Source: Krasilnikoviella flava (GTDB lineage: Bacteria > Actinomycetota > Actinomycetes > Actinomycetales > Cellulomonadaceae). From it: DNA of 64,000 nt. The translations under genes and the position numbers were made by a program. The stretch is from contig NZ_FUZQ01000001.1 of NCBI RefSeq assembly GCF_900167525.1, positions 310,001 to 374,000 of the forward strand, given 5' to 3'. The notes under the pieces were generated by a model. It was given only the letters and a program-made list of their open reading frames with translations. It was not told where the DNA came from and searched no databases. Shown in pieces: positions 58,287 through 64,000 of this stretch (its first letter is position 1; each line of letters begins with the position of its first letter).

Positions 58287-61200
58287 TCAGGCGTGCACGT
58301 GCCCGTACCGGTGCCGGGTGCGGCTGACGGCCTGCTCGCGCACGACGGCGAGCAGCTCGCGGCGGCCGCTGACCACGACCGGCGCGTCGAGGACCGTCAC
58401 GGTGCCGAGACACGTCGCCGCGGCCTCGTGCAGTCCCGGCGCACCGCCGATCACGCGGACGCGGCCGGTGACCCGGCCCGCAGCGACGGCGGCGGCGAAG
58501 TCCTCGTGGGACATCGGCGCCTCGTGCGGCACGCCCCAGCCCGAGTCGGTGTCCGGCACGACGACGGCGGGCACGCCGGCCCGCTTCGCCGCGGCGAGCA
58601 CGCGCCGTACCTCGATCGGCAGGGCGCCGTCGCCGACGCGCACGGTGAGGCGGTCGATCGGCCGGTAGCGGAAGGTGTTCTCCTCCACCTGCAGACCGGA
58701 CCTGTCGTGCCCGACGCCGACCTCGGCCGCCCACGCGGCGTCGTCCGACGCCTGCGCCGCGGCGAGCCAGCCCTCGGGGTCGGTGGTCCGCGACGGCACG
58801 CCGTCGGCGTCCGCCCACCCACCGAGCTCGGCCACGTAGTTGGGGCCGCCCGCCTTGGCACCGGGGCCCACCGCCGACGCCTTCCAGCCGCCGAACGACT
58901 GGCGCTGCACGATGGCGCCGGTGATGTGCCGGTTGACGTACACGTTGCCGGCCTCGACGCGGTCGAGCCAGGTCGCGATCTCGTCGTCGTCGAGGGAGTG
59001 GATGCCGGCGGTGAGGCCGAAGTCCACCTGGTTCTGCAGGCGGATCGCCTCGTCCAGGTCCTTCGCGGTCATCACGCCGAGCACCGGGCCGAACACCTCG
59101 GTGAGGTGGAAGAACGACCCGGGGGCGACGCCGTCACGCAGGCCCGGCGTCCAGAGCCGGTCCTCGTCGAGCCCCGCGGCGCGGGCGGCGTCGTCGAGGC
59201 GGCGCGGTCGCACCAGCCACGACTCCCCCGGCTCGAGCGTCGTGAGGGCGCGCAGCAGCTTGCCCTGCGCGGGCTCGGTGAGCGGCCCCATCACGGTGGA
59301 CAGCTCGGTGGGCGACCCCACCGAGAGCGACTGCACGGCGTCGACGAGCTGGCGGCGGAACCGCTTGCCGGTCTCGGTGGCCGGGTCGCCCACGGAGCCC
59401 ACCAGGATGACCAGCGACGCGGCGGAGCACTTCTGCCCCGCGTGACCGAACGCGCTCTTCGCGAGGTCGGCGACGGCGAGGTCGAGGTCCGCCGACGGCG
59501 TCACGACCAGCGCGTTCTTGCCCGACGTCTCCGCGAGCAGGGGACGCTCCGGCCGCCAGGACGCGAACATCTCGGCCGTCTCGATGGAGCCGGTGAGGAC
59601 GACGCGCGCCACGTCGGGGTGCGTCACCAGGTGCTTGCCGAGGTCGCCGTCGGGCACCCGCAGGAACTGCACGACGTCGCGCGCGAGCTGCGGGTCGAGC
59701 CCGATCTCGGGCGCGGCCTCGTCGAGCGCCGCGTGCACGGCCTCGATCGCCAGCTCGTAGCAGCGCGGCGTCGTCGGGGCGGGCTTGGCGAGCACGGCCG
59801 ACCCGGCCGCGAGCGCCGCGAGCGCGCCGCCCGCCGGGATGGCGACGGGGAAGTTCCACGGCGGCGTGACGAGGGTGACGCCGCCGGGCGTGAACGTGGC
59901 GCCGTCCACCTGCTCGAGCGCCTCCGCCGACGCGGCGTAGTAGTTGGCGAAGTCGATGGCCTCGCTGACCTCGGGGTCGGCCTCGGCCACGGTCTTGCCC
60001 GGCTCGTGCACCATGGCGGTGACGAGGTCGGTGCGGCGGGACTCGAGCTCGCGGGCGGCGGCCCGCAGCACGCGCGCCCGGTCCGCGGGCGCGACGGCGG
60101 CCCAGGCACGCTGCGCGGCGACGGCGCGCGCGACGGCCTCGTCGATCGTCTCGGTGGAGGTGACCTCGGGGGCCTGGACGGGCACGTACCCGGAGTCCGG
60201 CCCGGTGATGCCGCGCGCCCACGCGCGGTGCCCGGCGACCGCCGGGTCGGTGTCGACGGCGTTGCGGAACTCGTCGGTCGAGCTTGCGCCGTCCTGAGCC
60301 TGTCGAAGGGTTGAGACACCCGTGGACTCGACGGGCTCGACCGACGGGCGCGAGAAGCGGTCGCGGCGGCGGGGCGCGACGTCCACCGGCTGGTAGTGCA
60401 CGCCGTGCGTCACGGACGCCCGGAACGCGAGCTCCTGCCGCTCCATCGCCGTGGCCTCGACGCCCGCGGACCCGGCGGCGGGCGCGAAGGCGGCGTGCAG
60501 GAAGTTCTGCTCGGCCGCGTTCTCCTCGAGCCGGCGCACCAGGTAGGAGATCGCGACGTCGAAGTCCTCGTCGCGCACCACCGGGGTGTACAGCACGACG
60601 TGGCCGCCGTCCTTGGCCACCTCGTCGCGCACCAGGCGCGCCTCGATGGGGGCCATGCCCTGCAGCATCTCGATGTCGAGGCCCTCGGTGACACCGCGGC
60701 CGCGGGCGAGCAGCACCGCGAGCGCCACGTGGAAGAGGTTGTGCGACGCGACGCCGAGGCGCACGGCGGCGGTGCGGTCGGCGCGCAGGTGGTGGTCGAG
60801 GATGCGCACGTAGTTCGCGTCCACGTCGGGCTTGGTCGGGTACGGCGCCTGCGCCCAGTCGTGCAGCTCGGCCTCGACGTGCTCCATCGCCAGGTTGGCG
60901 CCCTTGACGAGGCGCACCTTGATGCGCGCACCGCCGGCGGCCACGCGCTCCTGCGCGAAGGCGGTGAGCTCGTCGAGCGCGCCCATCGCGTCGGGCAGGT
61001 AGGCCTGGAGGACGATGCCGGCCTCGAGGTCGCGGAACTCGTCGCGATCGAGCACCTGCGTGAAGACCGCGGCGGTCAGCGCGAGGTCCTTGTACTCCTC
61101 CATGTCGAGGTTGAGGAACACGCCGTGGTCGCGGGCCGCCCGGTACAGGGGCAGCAGGTGCTCGACGACGCGCTCGCGCGAGCCGTCCAGGTCCCACGTG

Positions 61201-61880
61201 ACGAGCTGCGCCGCCACGGAGGACACCTTGACCGAGACGTAGTCGACGTCGGGGCGGCGCACCAGGTCGATGGTGCGCTGCAGCCGCGCGGCGGCCTCGT
61301 CGTCGCCCAGCACGGCCTCGCCGAGCAGGTTGACGTTGAGGGTGTAGCCCTCGGCCCGGGTGCGCGCGAGGTGCTGCGTGAGGCCCTTGCCGGCGTCTGC
61401 CACGAGGTGGCCGACGAGCTGGCGCAGCCGCACCCGCGCGGCGGGCACGACGACGGACGGCAGCACGGGGGCGACGACCGCGCCCACCTTGAACAGCGCG
61501 CGGTCGACGGGGCCGAGGAACGTGGCGGAGCCGGCGTCCCGGCCGAGGCGCGCGAGCGCGGTGGCGGCGACGCCGACGTCGTGCGGGCGGGCGACGTCGT
61601 CGACGAACCCGACGGCGAGCTCGAGCCCGGCCGGGTCGGAGACGAGCGAGCCGAGCCGCTCGGCGGTGGCGCGGGTCTTGCGGTCGGCCCGCGTGGCCTG
61701 TGCGCCGGCCTGCGCCGACGACCCGGAGGCGACGGCGATCCAGTGGTGGGCGAGGGCGACGGCGTCCTCGACGAGGGCTTCGGCGCCCAGCGCGTCCTGA
61801 CCCAGGGGACCTGCGCCGGTGTCGGCGCTGCGCAGGGCGGAGGAGGTGGCGCCGCCGTGCGCCGGAACGGAGGTACTCAT
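58287..61880 (-). CDS. putA: Bifunctional proline dehydrogenase / glutamate-semialdehyde dehydrogenase
   Basis: PutA oxidises proline to glutamate. The 1197-aa protein has a PRODH barrel (~130-480: YVSVKVSSVAAQLVTWDLDG, VFLNLDMEEYKDLALT, GARIKVRLVKGANLAMEH) for FAD and proline, then an ALDH domain (~560-1000) with TLVTPPWNFPVAIPAGG, the general base in LLAETSGKNALVVTP and nucleophile C818 in GQKCSAAS, and a C-terminal ~190-residue extension. No DNA-binding domain is present, so control lies elsewhere, probably with the divergent AraC regulator (53-bp gap). Residues ~512-536, at the interdomain linker, are encoded by a palindromic repeat inserted in frame. ATG 61880 has GGGGG upstream. Confidence 0.95.
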   Translation of the reverse strand: MSTSVPAHGGATSSALRSADTGAGPLGQDALGAEALVEDAVALAHHWIAVASGSSAQAGAQATRADRKTRATAERLGSLVSDPAGLELAVGFVDDVARPHDVGVAATALARLGRDAGSATFLGPVDRALFKVGAVVAPVLPSVVVPAARVRLRQLVGHLVADAGKGLTQHLARTRAEGYTLNVNLLGEAVLGDDEAAARLQRTIDLVRRPDVDYVSVKVSSVAAQLVTWDLDGSRERVVEHLLPLYRAARDHGVFLNLDMEEYKDLALTAAVFTQVLDRDEFRDLEAGIVLQAYLPDAMGALDELTAFAQERVAAGGARIKVRLVKGANLAMEHVEAELHDWAQAPYPTKPDVDANYVRILDHHLRADRTAAVRLGVASHNLFHVALAVLLARGRGVTEGLDIEMLQGMAPIEARLVRDEVAKDGGHVVLYTPVVRDEDFDVAISYLVRRLEENAAEQNFLHAAFAPAAGSAGVEATAMERQELAFRASVTHGVHYQPVDVAPRRRDRFSRPSVEPVESTGVSTLRQAQDGASSTDEFRNAVDTDPAVAGHRAWARGITGPDSGYVPVQAPEVTSTETIDEAVARAVAAQRAWAAVAPADRARVLRAAARELESRRTDLVTAMVHEPGKTVAEADPEVSEAIDFANYYAASAEALEQVDGATFTPGGVTLVTPPWNFPVAIPAGGALAALAAGSAVLAKPAPTTPRCYELAIEAVHAALDEAAPEIGLDPQLARDVVQFLRVPDGDLGKHLVTHPDVARVVLTGSIETAEMFASWRPERPLLAETSGKNALVVTPSADLDLAVADLAKSAFGHAGQKCSAASLVILVGSVGDPATETGKRFRRQLVDAVQSLSVGSPTELSTVMGPLTEPAQGKLLRALTTLEPGESWLVRPRRLDDAARAAGLDEDRLWTPGLRDGVAPGSFFHLTEVFGPVLGVMTAKDLDEAIRLQNQVDFGLTAGIHSLDDDEIATWLDRVEAGNVYVNRHITGAIVQRQSFGGWKASAVGPGAKAGGPNYVAELGGWADADGVPSRTTDPEGWLAAAQASDDAAWAAEVGVGHDRSGLQVEENTFRYRPIDRLTVRVGDGALPIEVRRVLAAAKRAGVPAVVVPDTDSGWGVPHEAPMSHEDFAAAVAAGRVTGRVRVIGGAPGLHEAAATCLGTVTVLDAPVVVSGRRELLAVVREQAVSRTRHRYGHVHA
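60273..60345. repeat. Palindromic repeat inserted in frame in putA
   Basis: GTCGGTCGAGC and GCTCGACCGAC are exact 11-bp termini of a 73-bp segment that also holds CCTGTCGAAGGG and CTCGACGGG. It belongs to the GGTCGAGC family. In putA it encodes SVEPVESTGVSTLRQAQDGA plus SSTD, a hydrophilic linker. Confidence 0.75.
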
Positions 61881-61917
61881 GCCCCCAGGGTGCGCCCTCG
61901 TGCGGGCGGCCGTCTTG

Positions 61918-61923
61918 TACGAT
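61918..61923 (+). promoter_or_regulatory. -10-like hexamer TACGAT (AraC regulator)
   Basis: TACGAT ends 10 nt before ATG 61934. Spacing is longer than the 6-8 nt of the other genes; transcription could start at or just before the ATG. Confidence 0.35.
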
Positions 61924-61933
61924 CGGGCGCGCG

Positions 61934-62755
61934 ATGGGCGCAGATTCCGACAACACCACCGGCACTCCGGGAGACGCCGTCGGCGACCCCTCCCGGACGC
62001 CCCCGGACGTGCCGGGCACCGCCGCCCTCATGGCGGCGCTCTCCCCCGTGATGGTGTCCCTGATGGACGAGCTGTCCGACGTCATGTTCTGCGCCAAGGA
62101 CGCCGACGGGCGCTACCTCGCCGTCAACCAGGTGTTTGTGCGCCGCACCAACGAGCGCTCCCGCCGGCAGGTGCTGGGCCGGCGCGCGGTCGACCTCTTC
62201 GTGCCCGAGCTCGCCGAGCGCTACGAGGCGCAGGACGCCGAGGTGCTGCGCACCGGCCGGCCGCTGCGCAACGAGCTCGAGCTCATCCGCCGCGTGGGCG
62301 GCACGCCCGGCTGGTTCCTCACCGCGAAGCTGCCCGTGCGCGACGACGCCGGCCGGGTGGTCGGCCTCGTCTCCGTGTCGCAGGACCTTCGCTCGGGCGA
62401 CGCCGACGACGCGACCATGGACGCGATGGCCCGCCTGGTCGCCGCCGTCGAGCGGCACCTCGACGACTCCCCCGGTCAGCCGCTGTCGGTGGCCGACCTG
62501 GCGAGGCTGTCGAGGAGCACGCCCGCCGTGCTGGACCGCCGGGTGCGCAAGGTCTTCGGGCTCTCGCCCCGCCAGCTCGTGCTGCGCACCCGCGTGGACC
62601 GCGCGGCGCACCTGCTGACCTCGACGACGACGCCGCTGGCCGAGGTCGCGGCAGCGGCCGGCTTCTACGACCAGCCGTCGTTCACGCGCACGTTCGCGCG
62701 GCTCACCGGAGAGACGCCGTCGTCGTTCCGCCGCCGCGCCCGCGCCGCCGGCTGA
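61934..62755 (+). CDS. PAS-domain AraC-family regulator, probably of putA
   Basis: The 273-aa protein joins an N-terminal PAS-like sensor (LSDVMFCAKDADGRYLAVNQ, with VGLVSVSQDLR at its end) to a C-terminal AraC/XylS DNA-binding domain with two HTHs (LSVADLARLSRSTPAVLDRR, and LAEVAAAAGFYDQPSFTRTF). PAS plus AraC fusions of this layout are found near proline or amino acid catabolic genes. It is divergent from putA across 53 bp, so it is the likely regulator; the ligand is unknown. ATG 61934 has no SD. Confidence 0.88.
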   Translation: MGADSDNTTGTPGDAVGDPSRTPPDVPGTAALMAALSPVMVSLMDELSDVMFCAKDADGRYLAVNQVFVRRTNERSRRQVLGRRAVDLFVPELAERYEAQDAEVLRTGRPLRNELELIRRVGGTPGWFLTAKLPVRDDAGRVVGLVSVSQDLRSGDADDATMDAMARLVAAVERHLDDSPGQPLSVADLARLSRSTPAVLDRRVRKVFGLSPRQLVLRTRVDRAAHLLTSTTTPLAEVAAAAGFYDQPSFTRTFARLTGETPSSFRRRARAAG

Positions 62756-62763
62756 GCCCCGGT

Positions 62764-62809
62764 GGTCGAGCTCGTCGAGACCCAGGAGGTGGTCTCGACA
62801 GGCTCGACC
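62764..62809. repeat. 19-bp imperfect palindrome (GGTCGAGC family)
   Basis: GGTCGAGCTCGTCGAGACC and GGTCTCGACAGGCTCGACC pair with two mismatches around an 8-nt spacer. It sits between the convergent AraC and Nramp-like genes. Confidence 0.8.
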
Positions 62810-62814
62810 GACGA

Positions 62815-64000
62815 TCAGCCGAAGACCGGCGCGAGCGCCTCGACGAGCTGCTGCACCCCGAGCACGACGAACATCCCCGCCACCAGCACCAGGATCACGT
62901 TCGTGATCGGCTTGTTGCGCCACCGCGCCGGCACGCGCGAGGAGTTCATGAGGATCAGCAGCGTGATCGCGAGGAACGGCATGAACAGGGAGCCCAGCGC
63001 GCCGTACGCCACGACGAGGGCGATCGGCTTGTCGAGCAGGAGCAGCAGCATCGGCGGGAACGTGAGCCACAGGATGTACGCCTTGTAGTAGCTGCCGCCC
63101 GCCTTGCGCCGCGGGTCGTCCTCGGCCAGGCCTCGCGCGGTCGCGACGAAGTCGGCGAACATCAGGGACACGCCGTTCCACACGCCCAGCACCGACGAGA
63201 ACGACGACGCCCAGAACCCCACGAGGAACAGCGGCGCCATGAAGGTGCCGTACCGCTCGGCGAGCACGTCGGCCAGGTCGACCAGGCCGCCCTCGCCGTC
63301 GGCGACCGTGATGCCGGAGGAGTAGAGCAGCTCGGCGCCCACGACGAGCATCGAGACGACGAACACGCCGGAGATCACGTACGCCATGGCGTTGTCGATC
63401 CGCATGACCTTCATCCAGCGCGGCGAGTGCCAGCCCTTCTCCTTGAGCCAGTAGCCGTAGGCCGCCAGGGTGATGGTGCCCCCGACGCCGCCGGCGAGGC
63501 TGAGCGTGTAGAGGATGGAGCCCTCCGGGATGCGCGGCACGAGGCCGCCGACGATCTCCCCGAGGTTCGGCACGGTGAGCACCGCGGAGCCCACGATCGT
63601 CACGAACATGACGCCCACGAGCACGGCGATGACGTACTCGAACATCTTGTACTTGCCGAGCCACACGACGGCCGCGCCGATCAGCCCCATCGCGACCGCG
63701 AACCAGAAGAGGTCCACCTGCGGGAACAGCGCCACGAGCGGCAGCGCCGAGCTCGACATCGCCGCGGCGCCGTAGCTGAAGCCCCACACCACGATGTAGA
63801 TGCCGAAGTAGACGCTCGCCCACGCCCCGAGCGACTTCCAGCCGTCGAAGATCGTGCGGCCGGTGGCGAGCGACCAGCGGCCCGCGCCCTCCACGAGCAC
63901 GATCTTGATGAGGACGCCCAGCACCGCCGCCCACAGCAGCGTGTATCCGAACTTGCTGCCGGCGACGAGCGTGGCGACGAGGTCGCCGGCGCCGATGCCC
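62815..64000 (-). CDS. Nramp-family transporter, partial (N-terminus beyond window)
   Basis: At least 395 residues are present; the frame is open to the window end with GIGAGDLVATLVAGSKFGYT, the TM1b region of Nramp proteins. Further landmarks are LVEGAGRWSLATGRTIFDGW, TITLAAYGYWLKEKGW (TM6 region) and FWASSFSSVLGVWNGVSLMF (TM8), with about ten TM helices. In classical Nramp metal carriers TM6 has an MPH motif; here the position reads AAYGYWL, so manganese/iron selectivity is doubtful and the protein may belong to an Nramp-related subgroup such as NrMT-type magnesium transporters. It ends just after the palindromic repeat. Confidence 0.85.
   Translation of the reverse strand, partial: GIGAGDLVATLVAGSKFGYTLLWAAVLGVLIKIVLVEGAGRWSLATGRTIFDGWKSLGAWASVYFGIYIVVWGFSYGAAAMSSSALPLVALFPQVDLFWFAVAMGLIGAAVVWLGKYKMFEYVIAVLVGVMFVTIVGSAVLTVPNLGEIVGGLVPRIPEGSILYTLSLAGGVGGTITLAAYGYWLKEKGWHSPRWMKVMRIDNAMAYVISGVFVVSMLVVGAELLYSSGITVADGEGGLVDLADVLAERYGTFMAPLFLVGFWASSFSSVLGVWNGVSLMFADFVATARGLAEDDPRRKAGGSYYKAYILWLTFPPMLLLLLDKPIALVVAYGALGSLFMPFLAITLLILMNSSRVPARWRNKPITNVILVLVAGMFVVLGVQQLVEALAPVFG

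Noticed and set aside
57516-60314. Plus-strand open frame of over 900 codons
   Set aside because: Antisense to patatin-like and putA genes; shadow created by high GC3.

Overview
The window is about 64 kb of very GC-rich DNA with strong third-position GC bias, frequent GTG starts, ATGA/GTGA gene overlaps and two WhiB proteins, all typical of Actinobacteria. A CelR-type cellobiose regulon, a rhamnose (rml) pathway, PdtaS, DUF3499/DUF5719 proteins and the dispersed GGTCGAGC..GTCGAGACC palindromes point to Micrococcales, probably a relative of Cellulomonas, Cellulosimicrobium or Isoptericola; I cannot name the species. I found no tRNA, rRNA, CRISPR array, insertion sequence or phage gene. No gene-free stretch exceeds about 300 bp; the longest is 33456-33747.

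Layout. 1-6575 (minus) is a three-gene surface-glycan operon: a sialyltransferase-like/HAD fusion (cut by the window edge), a two-domain GT8 protein and a pyruvyltransferase-like protein. 6734-13225 is the conserved whiB2 neighbourhood: DUF3499, zincin-like protein, DUF5719, a giant membrane GT2 and WhiB2. 13388-23374 holds TIGR03089 and the rhamnose genes rmlA, rmlD, rmlC and rmlB, dispersed among a methyltransferase, a flippase-like protein, two glycosyltransferases and a DUF2142 membrane protein. 23490-26244 has two LCP-family enzymes that probably attach wall glycopolymers. A symmetric palindromic array separates them from purE/purK and an OmpR-type two-component system (26438-30278).

30499-37175 holds a NarL-type two-component system, a frameshifted AbiEi/DUF559-like gene and a MacB-like ABC exporter. 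37234-42123 is an orphan EccC/EssC-like triple ATPase whose frame lacks a stop at the expected place. 41611-44703 contains a small membrane protein, WhiB1, the PdtaS sensor kinase and a DUF2505 protein. 44836-51099 is a complete cellobiose uptake and hydrolysis operon (binding lipoprotein, two permeases, GH1 beta-glucosidase, LacI/CelR regulator) behind two CelR-type operators; the transport ATPase must be encoded elsewhere. 51349-64000 has a secreted protein with three 270-bp repeats, an APC permease, a PlsC-like acyltransferase, a patatin-like lipase, a bifunctional PutA with a divergent PAS-AraC regulator, and a partial Nramp-related transporter.

The main system-level observation is that at least thirteen genes have a TANNNT -10 hexamer ending 6-8 nt before the start codon, which predicts leaderless mRNAs and helps to decide several starts and one antisense gene conflict.
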